From Mediterranea massiliensis (GTDB lineage Bacteria; Bacteroidota; Bacteroidia; Bacteroidales; Bacteroidaceae): 64,000 nucleotides of DNA. The translations under genes and the position numbers were made by a program. Shown one piece after another: positions 1 to 7,825 of the stretch (its first letter is position 1; each line of letters starts with the position of its first letter). The stretch is from the NCBI GenBank assembly GCA_015060685.1, contig SUXZ01000007.1, positions 1 to 64,000 of the forward strand. The letters are read 5' to 3'. A model generated the notes under the pieces. That model saw only the letters and a list, made by a program, of their open reading frames with translations, ran no database searches and was not told the DNA's origin.

Positions 1-72
1 CCGAACAGAGAAGTTAAGCCCGGTCACGCCGATGGTACTGCGTAACAGTGGGAGAGTAGGTAGTCGCCGTTT
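1..72 (+). rRNA. rrf: 5S rRNA, 3' part
   Basis: The window opens inside a 5S rRNA: the segment with GAACAGAGAAGTTAAGC, then GATGGTACTGC and GGGAGAGTAGG, is the conserved loop B to helix IV/V part of bacterial 5S. The 5' part is outside the window. The end is placed just before the terminator hairpin and may be off by a few bases. It implies that an rRNA operon ends here. Confidence 0.93.
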
Positions 73-78
73 TAGTTG

Positions 79-117
79 AGCCTCCGTTGTCCAGAAGGAT
101 GACGGAGGCTTTTTTTG
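79..117 (+). terminator. rRNA operon terminator
   Basis: Perfect 9-bp stem AGCCTCCGT (79-87) with ACGGAGGCT (102-110), followed by a run of T. It is a textbook intrinsic terminator directly after the 5S rRNA. Confidence 0.92.
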
Positions 118-145
118 TTATTTCTTTAAATTTCTTCCTAAAACT

Positions 146-176
146 TTTGGTGTTTTAATAATTATCTATACTTTTG
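146..176 (+). promoter_or_regulatory. Bacteroidales promoter of the ABC exporter operon
   Basis: TTTG at 146-149 (-33 box), a 19-bp spacer and TACTTTTG at 169-176 (-7 box, consensus TAnnTTTG). Transcription should start a few bases later, inside the palindrome at 178-201, so a protein bound there would block initiation. Confidence 0.75.
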
Positions 177-177
177 C

Positions 178-201
178 AGTGTAATAGTAAGCTATTACAC
201 T
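178..201. promoter_or_regulatory. Palindromic operator, likely for the GntR/YtrA-type regulator
   Basis: Perfect inverted repeat: AGTGTAATAG (178-187), TAAG, CTATTACACT (192-201). The outer AGTGTA/TACACT halves resemble operators of YtrA-subfamily GntR repressors. It starts two bases after the -7 box and covers the expected transcription start. The only regulator in the operon is the YtrA-like gene at 1918-2289, so autorepression is the simplest reading. This is inference and has not been tested. Confidence 0.65.
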
Positions 202-232
202 AATAAACTTAAATTATTTAATTATACGCCTT

Positions 233-1090
233 ATGTTTTTAGTTGAAGATCTGACTTTTAGTTATGCTCGGGGTAGGGAAAATACCCTGAGCAACTTTTC
301 GCTTTCGTTGGAGAAAGGAAAAGTTTATGGACTTTTAGGTAAGAATGGAGCCGGTAAATCAACCTTGTTGTATTTGATGAGCGGCTTGCTTACACCTAAA
401 AGTGGTAGAGTGTTGTATCATGGTGTTGACGTTCGTCGTCGTTTGCCCTTGACGTTGCAAGACATGTTCATTGTTCCGGAGGAGTTTGAGTTGCCTTCTG
501 TTTCATTGCAATCGTATGTAAAACTCAATGCTCCGTTCTATCCTCGTTTCAGTGAAGAGGATATGAAGCATTATTTAGCGCTGTTTGGTATGGCTGAGAA
601 TATTCATCTGGGGCAGTTGTCTATGGGGCAGAAAAAGAAAGTGTTCATGAGTTTTGCTTTGGCTGCCAATACCTCGCTGTTGTTAATGGACGAGCCTACC
701 AATGGTTTGGACATTCCCGGTAAGAGCCAATTCAGAAAGATGATAGCTGCTGGTATGTCTGATGAACGAACCATCTTGATTTCTACCCATCAGGTGCGTG
801 ATATCGACCGCATTCTTGACCACATTGTTATTATGGATAATAGTCATGTGATGCTTGATGCATCGGTTGCTGAAATCTGTAGCCGTTTCGCGTTTGTGGA
901 GAGCGATGACCGTTCGTTGTTAGTTTCTGCCATTTATGCATTGCCTACTTTGCAAGGAAACTTGATGATGTTGCCCAATGAAGGCAATGCGGATACCACG
1001 ATTAATTTAGAACTGCTATTTGGTGCTGTGTTGGAGAACCCAGAGCGCGTAGCAGAGATGTTCCACCCTGAAATAAAGAATGCGCTATGA
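233..1090 (+). CDS. ABC transporter ATP-binding protein
   Basis: Nucleotide-binding subunit of an ABC exporter, 285 aa, cytoplasmic. Walker A GKNGAGKST at residues 36-44, signature LSMGQ at 129-133, Walker B LLLMDEP ending at about 155, and H-loop STHQ near 184-187 are all present, so it should be catalytically active. It overlaps the permease gene by 4 bp (ATGA), which implies translational coupling and a two-component exporter. The final gene partner is a YtrA-like regulator, a pairing typical of exporters induced by cell-envelope stress or antibiotics. The substrate cannot be told from the sequence. Confidence 0.93.
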   Translation: MFLVEDLTFSYARGRENTLSNFSLSLEKGKVYGLLGKNGAGKSTLLYLMSGLLTPKSGRVLYHGVDVRRRLPLTLQDMFIVPEEFELPSVSLQSYVKLNAPFYPRFSEEDMKHYLALFGMAENIHLGQLSMGQKKKVFMSFALAANTSLLLMDEPTNGLDIPGKSQFRKMIAAGMSDERTILISTHQVRDIDRILDHIVIMDNSHVMLDASVAEICSRFAFVESDDRSLLVSAIYALPTLQGNLMMLPNEGNADTTINLELLFGAVLENPERVAEMFHPEIKNAL

Positions 1091-1914
1091 AGATGAAAGA
1101 TACCTTTTTCAGTTTCCCCCGTTTTGCCAACTATTTCAAGAAAGTGTTGGTTGAAGACCGCAAGCGTTTGTTGCAACGCATCATAACTGTATTTGGTTTG
1201 TTGGTAGTGTTCGGTGCAATTATAAGCGATAGTTGTTACCAGCATTATATGGAAGCATTAAAGATGGGCATTGTGCGTAATGAAATAGATCCTGCAATAG
1301 ATGGTCTTATGCCGCTGTTTGTTTTTGGGTTGTTTATAGGTTGTGCACTGAGCGCTTCGTTTATTATGGAACCGATGAGCAGCAAAACCGGTCGCATCTA
1401 TGCGTTGATGCTACCTGCTACCTCGTTCGAGAAATATTTTGTTCGTTGGTTCATTTACACGATAGGATACTTGGTAGTTTATTATTTGTTATTCCTATTG
1501 GTCGATGTAATGCGAGTATGTGTCTTTAGTGTGATTTATCCGGAGATTGATATCATAACTTTCTTAAATCCGTATGCAGAGATAGTTGCTTTGCGAGATG
1601 ACGCGCCTTGGGGATTTATTGTTTCTCTTTATTTATTATTGCAATCCATCTTTGTGTTAGGTAGTTCGCTTTGGCCGAAATATGCCTTTTTGAAGACCTT
1701 TACCGCTTATACAATCTTGGGAATGGCATTTACTGCTTTCTTTGCGGGCATAATGAATCTGTTCGATCGCCCAGGTAATTCATATATTATGCCTGAATTG
1801 AGCGATGATACATTGTTCTTAATAGCCACTTGCGGTGTAATGATGGTTACTCTGTTCTTCTGGTGGCTTGCCTACAAGCGTTTCAAGGAGATGGAAGTTG
1901 TAAATCGTTGGTAG
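1087..1914 (+). CDS. ABC transporter permease-like membrane protein
   Basis: 275 aa with about six hydrophobic segments (roughly residues 32-52, 76-98, 120-145, 178-195, 205-225 and 245-265 by eye), consistent with an ABC-2 type permease. No extracytoplasmic solute-binding domain is seen. It begins inside the stop codon of the ATPase gene and ends 3 bp before the GntR gene, so the three are surely co-transcribed. It probably forms the membrane part of the exporter driven by the upstream ATPase. The substrate is unknown. Confidence 0.82.
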   Translation: MKMKDTFFSFPRFANYFKKVLVEDRKRLLQRIITVFGLLVVFGAIISDSCYQHYMEALKMGIVRNEIDPAIDGLMPLFVFGLFIGCALSASFIMEPMSSKTGRIYALMLPATSFEKYFVRWFIYTIGYLVVYYLLFLLVDVMRVCVFSVIYPEIDIITFLNPYAEIVALRDDAPWGFIVSLYLLLQSIFVLGSSLWPKYAFLKTFTAYTILGMAFTAFFAGIMNLFDRPGNSYIMPELSDDTLFLIATCGVMMVTLFFWWLAYKRFKEMEVVNRW

Positions 1915-1917
1915 CCT

Positions 1918-2289
1918 ATGAATTTCAAAGAGACTAAAGGCATCTATCTACAGATTGCCGATCGCATTTGCGATGAAGTGCTGTTGGGCATCTACAACGA
2001 GGACGACCGTATTCCGTCGGTGCGCGAATATGCCACGTTGGTGGAGGTTAATGTGAACACCATGGTACGTTCGTACGAATACCTCCAACAGCAAGGAGTG
2101 ATTTATAATAAGCGAGGCATTGGTTACTTTGTGGCCGAAGGTGCACGCAAGCAGATACTTTCCATGCGTCGTGCCTACTTTATGGACGAAGAAGCCGATT
2201 ACTTCTTCAAGCAGCTCTACCTACTCGACATTACGCCAGACGAGGTGAGCCAAATGTATCGCGAGTATATCAATAAACAAAAACAGTAA
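1918..2289 (+). CDS. GntR family regulator, YtrA subfamily
   Basis: 123 aa. The N-terminal winged helix-turn-helix (about residues 8-75, with RIPSVREYA and a VNTMVRSYEYLQQQG recognition region) is GntR-like. The short C-terminal tail of about 45 residues, in place of a full effector domain, is the mark of the YtrA subfamily, which is usually encoded with ABC transporters. It is the third gene of the operon, 3 bp after the permease. Its likely target is the palindrome at 178-201 on the operon promoter, giving negative autoregulation. That link is inferred from position and half-site similarity. Confidence 0.9.
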   Translation: MNFKETKGIYLQIADRICDEVLLGIYNEDDRIPSVREYATLVEVNVNTMVRSYEYLQQQGVIYNKRGIGYFVAEGARKQILSMRRAYFMDEEADYFFKQLYLLDITPDEVSQMYREYINKQKQ

Positions 2290-2299
2290 ATCCAGTTTT

Positions 2300-3142
2300 A
2301 TGAAAACAACATCCAAAATAATCATTGGCCTATTAGTGGCCATACCGCTGCTCATCTTTATTTTTGCGATTCTTTGCACTAACGTCTTTGTACTATCGGA
2401 AGAAGATCGTAATTATTATGTGAATAATGGTCAACTCACTACCATCGAACTGCCCGCTTGCAAGGCGATTGAGTTCAGAATAGGTGTTGTGGAATACAAA
2501 ATGGTTTCGGAAGGACTATACATGGCTACCGACCTATTTTTCTTTCATGAGGGTGGGGAGCTAAAAGTTACTCCTACCACCGAAGCACATGCTTCGTTTA
2601 CCATCACTGAAGCACTGAAATCTCATACAGCAATAAGTATGCACGGTGATACTTGTGTCGTTACCTTTTCATTCCCACGTGCGGAGCTTCCCGAACGCTA
2701 TCGCGGAGTAGGTTTCTTACACGTCATCACCGGCGATATGCATCTTTCCCTTCCTAAAGAGGTGGAGTATATTAAAGATGGCGTTTTGAACCTATTTAGT
2801 TGCACTGACCTTTCGTGCAGCCGACTTACCTTTGATGCCAATGCCCGTATCGATATATTCGATAGCAACATCGATACGCTGAATGTGCAATCTTCTCGTT
2901 TGCTTCAGCTTAGAAGCGGTCATGTAAAGCACCTCTTTGTCGATGCAGACAAAGTGAATTGGCAACAATTCTACAATGCAGCTTTTGTTGATGTAGAGCA
3001 TATCAGTGGAAGAGGATCTGTTCGACGTCATATTACATCGGATGCTAATCGTATAGTGTGGGAACCGAAGGATGAACAAGCAAAACTTGAACTCGTATTT
3101 GCCGGGCCAATGGAAGTGGAAGTGAGCAAGCCGAGTGAATAA
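2300..3142 (+). CDS. Hypothetical membrane-anchored protein of the exporter operon
   Basis: 280 aa, family not recognised. One N-terminal hydrophobic segment (residues 8-30) with positive charges before it suggests an inner-membrane anchor with the rest outside the cytoplasm. The body looks beta-rich, and its spaced hydrophobic strands (for example around residues 165-215) recall GIN/DUF2807-like beta-solenoid proteins; that resemblance is only an impression. It follows the GntR gene by 10 bp, so it belongs to the same operon and may take part in sensing or export. Confidence 0.7.
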   Translation: MKTTSKIIIGLLVAIPLLIFIFAILCTNVFVLSEEDRNYYVNNGQLTTIELPACKAIEFRIGVVEYKMVSEGLYMATDLFFFHEGGELKVTPTTEAHASFTITEALKSHTAISMHGDTCVVTFSFPRAELPERYRGVGFLHVITGDMHLSLPKEVEYIKDGVLNLFSCTDLSCSRLTFDANARIDIFDSNIDTLNVQSSRLLQLRSGHVKHLFVDADKVNWQQFYNAAFVDVEHISGRGSVRRHITSDANRIVWEPKDEQAKLELVFAGPMEVEVSKPSE

Positions 3143-3166
3143 AGGTAATAAAGCAATGATGTAGAT

Positions 3167-4588
3167 ATGAAAAAAAGAGATTTGTTTTTAATATTATTTC
3201 TGGTTATTGTTTCTTTTGTCGGATGCAGTAAGCCCGAAACAGCCACTTTGGTAATCAAAACGGCACCCAATGCGGAGATAGTTTATTGGGGTGCCGGTAA
3301 AAATGAATTGTATGCTCACGCTTTGGGGCAAAAAGTAAATGCGGATTCCAATGGGTACTTTACCTATCAAGTAGAACTTACAGAGCCGAAAGTGTTGGCC
3401 GTTAATTCTTTGTTCGAAGTTGCTACTTTGTATCTTACTCCAAAGAGTCAAGACACATTGACTATAACAGAAGATACCTTGTTGTTGAGCGGAAGCAATG
3501 TAGGATATAATCGTGCGCTACGAGCGGTGGATGAATTTCAAGCATATTGCGGTTCTATGTTATACACACAACATGAATTGGAATCGGCAAAAACGCCTGA
3601 AGAGTTGAAGCATATGTATGGTGTACATTACGATAAAGCTGCCGATGTAATTCAATCGGCCAATCTTCCTAAGAAATTTGTGAAAGAGCAGATGACACAT
3701 CTTGATTACATCTCGCGTATGATTTTGGCTAATGCCGTTATGCCTATGCGTGGAGATATAAGTGAAGAATGGAAAGCAGAGTTTAAACGCATGGTCGATA
3801 TGTCGTGGGATGATGATGCTTTCCTCAGCTATCGAGGTGTGGTGAAAATGGGTACTCATTTGTCTCCATTGAAATATGCCATATTGGAAGGCGGTGATTT
3901 GAGAGCTGTTCAAGAACCATACCGATTTATGTTCGATTGTTGCAAAGATTTGTTCAGCGGAAAGGCGCTTGAACGTGTTTGGGCAAGTTTTATCTATGAC
4001 GATATTATGCAGGGTAATCATACCGAGGTGTTCATAGAGTTTCTCGAAGAATTCAAGCAACAATATCCGAATAGTCCTTATCTGTCGGTGCTTCAACCAG
4101 GCATGGAAGAGACAATCCGTTTCCACGAAGGCAAAGCGGATGAGAACTTGTATCACATCTTGCCGTATGATTCCTCAATGCAATCTATAGCAGATGCCGC
4201 AAAGTCGTTGCGTGGTAAGGTGGTATATGTAGATGTTTGGGCTACTTGGTGCGGCCCATGTAAGATGATGTTCCAACATATTCCCGTTTTGAAAGAGAAG
4301 ACCGAAGGTTTGGATATTGAATACCTCTATCTCTCGATAGACCGACCACAAGCAGAAGATACTTGGCGTAAATCCATACCATATTATGATTTGAAAGGGT
4401 ATCATTTGCTTGCCGGTCAGGAATTGGCGAAAGCTGTTTATCAAGAGTTGGGCAATGAACGTGGCGTACTTTCCATTCCGCGCTACTTGATATTGGATAG
4501 AGAAGGCAATATCGCCGTGCCTTTTGCGGCTTCGCCCGACCAACCTGAAGCGGTAGTAGAGCAATTGAAGGAGGTATTGTTGAAATAA
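3167..4588 (+). CDS. TlpA-like thioredoxin lipoprotein
   Basis: 473 aa. The signal peptide ends in a lipobox (SFVGC, Cys20), so it should be a lipoprotein of the cell envelope. The first two thirds form an alpha/beta region common to Bacteroidota TlpA-like proteins (DUF4369/DUF5106-like, not confirmed). The C-terminal third is a thioredoxin fold with VDVWATWCGPCKMM, active site Cys362-Gly-Pro-Cys365, and a later cis-Pro region (SIPRYL). Likely role: thiol-disulfide exchange in the periplasm; partners unknown. The downstream gene at 4721 has the same general design, suggesting an old duplication or paired function. Confidence 0.88.
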   Translation: MKKRDLFLILFLVIVSFVGCSKPETATLVIKTAPNAEIVYWGAGKNELYAHALGQKVNADSNGYFTYQVELTEPKVLAVNSLFEVATLYLTPKSQDTLTITEDTLLLSGSNVGYNRALRAVDEFQAYCGSMLYTQHELESAKTPEELKHMYGVHYDKAADVIQSANLPKKFVKEQMTHLDYISRMILANAVMPMRGDISEEWKAEFKRMVDMSWDDDAFLSYRGVVKMGTHLSPLKYAILEGGDLRAVQEPYRFMFDCCKDLFSGKALERVWASFIYDDIMQGNHTEVFIEFLEEFKQQYPNSPYLSVLQPGMEETIRFHEGKADENLYHILPYDSSMQSIADAAKSLRGKVVYVDVWATWCGPCKMMFQHIPVLKEKTEGLDIEYLYLSIDRPQAEDTWRKSIPYYDLKGYHLLAGQELAKAVYQELGNERGVLSIPRYLILDREGNIAVPFAASPDQPEAVVEQLKEVLLK

Positions 4589-4591
4589 TGA

Positions 4592-4611
4592 TTTTTAAAC
4601 GCCTAAGTTTC
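4592..4611 (+). repeat. Post-stop motif, copy 1
   Basis: TTTTTAAACGCCTAAGTTTC begins 3 bases after the stop of the first thioredoxin gene. It matches 7101-7120, just after the stop of the second thioredoxin gene, at 19 of 20 positions. It has no clear hairpin. It may be a remnant of the duplication that made the two genes, or a short dispersed motif. Confidence 0.6.
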
Positions 4612-4655
4612 CGAGTGAATAAACCTTAAAAAGATTGCATCTACTATTAAAATAA

Positions 4656-4686
4656 TTGTAGGTGCTGCTGTTTACATTTATTTTTG
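4656..4686 (+). promoter_or_regulatory. Promoter of the second thioredoxin gene
   Basis: TTG at 4656-4658, a 20-bp spacer and TATTTTTG at 4679-4686 fit the Bacteroidales -33/-7 pattern. The start codon follows 34 bases later. Confidence 0.6.
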
Positions 4687-4720
4687 AAACATAAAAGACT
4701 TTAATTCTATATCGTTAAGT

Positions 4721-7084
4721 ATGAAAGTTAAAGATGTTATTGCTTGTTTTCTCCTTTTCTTGGTGGCAAGTACAGTTAGTGCGCAGAGTAGTGAAAAGCC
4801 GAAGGTGGTTTGGGATGAAGTCGTTTCGGGATATGGTATTCATTCAAGAACCATTCGGATAGATAATGTGCGCTTGTACGGTGACCGTACAGAAGTGGGC
4901 ATACACATAAGCTATCAACCAGGTTATTGGATAAAGATTAATAGCAACACCTACTTGCAAGCCGACGGAGCAACGTATGCATTGAAAAACGCAACGGTAG
5001 TTACGCTGGATAAAGAGTTTTGGATGCCTGCGTCGGGCGAAGTGGATTTTGTTCTGACCTTCGAACCAGTACCGGTGGATTGCAAGCAAATGGACTTTAT
5101 CGAACCCAATGGTTGGAAGATAATGAACGTTCGTAGTGCAAGCGTGCTCCCTCATGGTATTGTTGATACCTATTGGTGCAACGAAGCTACCGGTGATTGG
5201 TTCATCGGTTTCACACCCGAACATGTTATTTATGCCAATAAAGTTTGGAATATTATCAGCCAAACCGAAAAGAAGGATGCTTATGAATTGATGATAGGCG
5301 ACGAGTCTATTACTCTTCCTATCAAGGTAAGCAAGATGAAGAAAGGTGTTCGCTCCATCGAAGTAGCCGGTTTGAATCCAGTGGCTTGTAGCCCGATAAC
5401 TACTGCTGCCATGCCCGAGTATCCTACAAAAGATATGGAAAGCGGTTTCAAGGATAACGGCTATCGCGAAGGCGATTACGTTACTATCATCGGTTGGTTG
5501 AAGGATATGCCCGAGGAGATGAGGAAGTTGGATAATAAGTTCGAATTGGCCATAAACAACTTCCTGATAGAAGAAGAGGAAAGTTTCGTTGCCGATTTGG
5601 ATTCGTTGGGACGATTCACACTTAAGGCACCGATACTGAACACTTCGGAAGTATTTTTGGATTGGGCAAGAAGCGGTGTGAACTCTGTTCTTGAACCTGG
5701 CGAAACCTATTTCTTCTTAAACGATTTTGCTACAGGTCAGAAACTATTTATGGGTAAGAACGTACGTTTGCAAAACGAAATGCTTGCGCACCCCATTGAA
5801 AGAAGTAGGGCAGATTTAACTCCGGAGGGAAGAGGTAAGTCTGATGCTACAAAGGTATGGGCGAAAGCCGATAGCATACGTGCTGCACAGATGGAGGGAT
5901 TGAAACAGTTGCAAACAATGCATCCAAACCTTTCGCAACGCTACATCGACTATGCCGAAGGATTCTATCGTAACAGCCAAGCATGTAATATGATGCAAGC
6001 ACGTTTTAATTTCCCCCATTTCGATGTACCGCAAGACTATTTGGAATATGTAGGCAAGGAGTTTTGGCAAAATCGCCCACAACCATATACGCTCCATCGT
6101 GATTTCAGCAATTTTATGGACGACTACCTTGATAGCGTGAGCGATTTTGATGGTCGTATCAGCGCAGAAGATATTGCCGGAATCATTCTTGAATTGGGAA
6201 GAAGAGGTAAGATAACACTGACCGATAAAGAAAAAGAGGCATTGAAGCAACTACCGGCTTTGCAAAAAGAGTTTATTGAGAAAATAAACAATGCGCCAGA
6301 GGAAGAAAAACAGGCTTTGGCCGATGTGTATAATAATAGTGAATTGACGAAAACGTTCAATGATTTGTTGCAACGTTACAATTCTGAGATAAACAACGAA
6401 CTTTCGTTCTCGATGATTCGCCCCACTATTGCAGCTATCGATTCGGTTGGATGTGAAAAATTGCTTCGCGAATTCTTAATTGCACGCGAACTCTATAAAA
6501 CGATAGACAATGTGCGCCGACCAATGCCCGATTCGATGGTAGAGTTTGTTGAAAACGAAGTGAAACATCCGTTGGCCAAGCGTACCATTATGGAACTTCA
6601 CGACAAGTATCTGTCTCTTCAGAAGCGAAATACACCCAAAACGGCAAACCTACAGTCAGCCGATGTGGTGAAAGACATGAGCGATGGCGAGAAGATTCTT
6701 CGCAAACTGATAGAACCTTATAAAGGCAAGATTATCTTGCTCGATATTTGGGGAACATGGTGCGGCCCATGCAAGGAAGCCCTTTCACATTCGCAAGAAG
6801 AGTATGCTCGCTTGGCTCCTTATGATATGGTATTCCTTTATTTAGCCAACCGTTCGCCAGAAGATTCGTGGAAGAATGTCATTGCAGAGTATGAGGTAGT
6901 GGGCGACAATGTAGTGCACTACAACTTGCCTCACGAACAACAACAAGCCGTAGAACGCTTCTTGAAGGTAAATTCATTCCCTACCTATAAACTTATTGAT
7001 GCTTTTGGTAATATCTTGCCAGTGAATGCCGACCCTCGTAATTTGGATAAAATGGAAGAACTGGTTAAGATGATAAGTCAATGA
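4721..7084 (+). CDS. Large TlpA-like thioredoxin protein
   Basis: 787 aa with an N-terminal signal peptide (hydrophobic to about residue 21, cleavage likely after VSA). A long N-terminal region of about 640 residues has no motif I can name; residues 20-230 look beta-rich and 330-640 helical. The C-terminal thioredoxin domain has LDIWGTWCGPCKEAL with Cys681 and Cys684 and a SFPTYK cis-Pro loop. Likely a periplasmic disulfide reductase or oxidase of the TlpA/ResA class. It has its own promoter, so it may be regulated apart from the shorter paralogue upstream. Confidence 0.85.
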   Translation: MKVKDVIACFLLFLVASTVSAQSSEKPKVVWDEVVSGYGIHSRTIRIDNVRLYGDRTEVGIHISYQPGYWIKINSNTYLQADGATYALKNATVVTLDKEFWMPASGEVDFVLTFEPVPVDCKQMDFIEPNGWKIMNVRSASVLPHGIVDTYWCNEATGDWFIGFTPEHVIYANKVWNIISQTEKKDAYELMIGDESITLPIKVSKMKKGVRSIEVAGLNPVACSPITTAAMPEYPTKDMESGFKDNGYREGDYVTIIGWLKDMPEEMRKLDNKFELAINNFLIEEEESFVADLDSLGRFTLKAPILNTSEVFLDWARSGVNSVLEPGETYFFLNDFATGQKLFMGKNVRLQNEMLAHPIERSRADLTPEGRGKSDATKVWAKADSIRAAQMEGLKQLQTMHPNLSQRYIDYAEGFYRNSQACNMMQARFNFPHFDVPQDYLEYVGKEFWQNRPQPYTLHRDFSNFMDDYLDSVSDFDGRISAEDIAGIILELGRRGKITLTDKEKEALKQLPALQKEFIEKINNAPEEEKQALADVYNNSELTKTFNDLLQRYNSEINNELSFSMIRPTIAAIDSVGCEKLLREFLIARELYKTIDNVRRPMPDSMVEFVENEVKHPLAKRTIMELHDKYLSLQKRNTPKTANLQSADVVKDMSDGEKILRKLIEPYKGKIILLDIWGTWCGPCKEALSHSQEEYARLAPYDMVFLYLANRSPEDSWKNVIAEYEVVGDNVVHYNLPHEQQQAVERFLKVNSFPTYKLIDAFGNILPVNADPRNLDKMEELVKMISQ

Positions 7085-7100
7085 AGCTATTTTGCGTATT

Positions 7101-7120
7101 TTTTTAAACACCTAAGTTTC
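7101..7120 (+). repeat. Post-stop motif, copy 2
   Basis: TTTTTAAACACCTAAGTTTC, 19 of 20 bases identical to 4592-4611. It lies 16 bases after the stop codon of the second thioredoxin gene. A related 15-mer (14 of 15 matches) occurs at 37542-37556. Confidence 0.6.
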
Positions 7121-7143
7121 AATACATTATTTTGCTAAATTTA

Positions 7144-7539
7144 CATTAAACCTTTTTGCTCATTAGGTTAAACCTTTTGGGCAAGAAGGTTTAACGTTTT
7201 CACCCTTTAGGTTTAACCTTTTCGGGAGGTAGTTTCACCCCTTTTGTTCGGTGGATGCATGGAGTTTGTTCGGTGCATCCACCGAACGCATTCGGCACTT
7301 CTGAACATTAAATACTTTACGCGTGAAGAACAAATACTTCAGTCGTGAAGAACAAATAGTTCGGAAACAAACAAACTATTGTTTACTTTGGACTATTGCA
7401 AGGGAAACAAAAACATCTTTACAAACTGAAAACCGCTGAAAATGCCCGGAAATTTTTCCTCGTGAGGGAGAAAAACTACCCTCGTGGGAAAATTATTTTT
7501 TCCTCGTGGGAAAAAAATTTCGGCCCGATTCGGCCTTTT
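7144..7539. repeat. Drifting 22-bp-period array
   Basis: This fills most of the gene-free stretch 7085-7613. Cut into 22-bp rows from 7144, neighbouring rows resemble each other at the same register while the motif changes along the array. GGTT-AAC with TTTT recurs at 7166, 7188 and 7210. TTTGTTCGGTG is at 7243 and 7265, with TTCGG again at 7291. Rows at 7320 and 7342 agree at 18 of 22 positions (CGTGAAGAACAAATA at 7322 and 7344). CCTCGTG is at 7458, 7480 and 7502, in exact phase with the first motif 14 periods earlier. Rows near 7386-7451 are weak. There is no ORF, promoter or CRISPR-like repeat/spacer division. Confidence 0.75.
7246..7287. repeat. Nested hairpin within the array
   Basis: GTTCGGTGGATGCA (7246-7259) pairs perfectly with TGCATCCACCGAAC (7274-7287). 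A second GTTCGGTG (7268-7275) can pair with the same CACCGAAC (7280-7287) across a 4-base loop. The two hairpins exclude each other, since both use the same 3' arm. Confidence 0.7.
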
Positions 7540-7576
7540 CAAGAGATGGTAAAAAGAGTTGATAATATATAAAGAG

Positions 7577-7606
7577 AAACGCCCCGTCCTGATGGACGAG
7601 GCGTTT
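7577..7606 (-). terminator. Terminator of the tRNA-fMet transcript
   Basis: A 13-bp stem (7577-7589 with 7594-7606, one mismatch, 4-base loop). Read on the minus strand it follows the tRNA by 7 bases and is followed by a T-rich stretch, as expected for an intrinsic terminator. Confidence 0.7.
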
Positions 7607-7613
7607 TATTTAG

Positions 7614-7686
<73 letters not shown>

Positions 7687-7762
7687 ATGTTTCCGTTTTC
7701 TGGGTGCAAAGGTACGGCTTTCTTTTGAATTAGCAAATATTTCGCAGATAATTTTCCAGATA

Positions 7763-7794
7763 TTTGTGTGATTGATATAAATGCGCTACTTTTG
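7763..7794 (+). promoter_or_regulatory. Promoter of the TetR-fabG operon
   Basis: TTTG at 7763-7766, a 20-bp spacer and TACTTTTG at 7787-7794. The ATG at 7826 lies 31 bases further on, which supports that start over the TTG at 7811. Confidence 0.7.
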
Positions 7795-7825
7795 CACAGA
7801 TTTTTAATCATTGTGCAACTTATAT

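Noticed and set aside
7144..7539. CRISPR array
   Set aside because: No constant repeat; the 22-bp rows change motif along the array, there are no unique spacers of 30-40 bases and no cas genes nearby.
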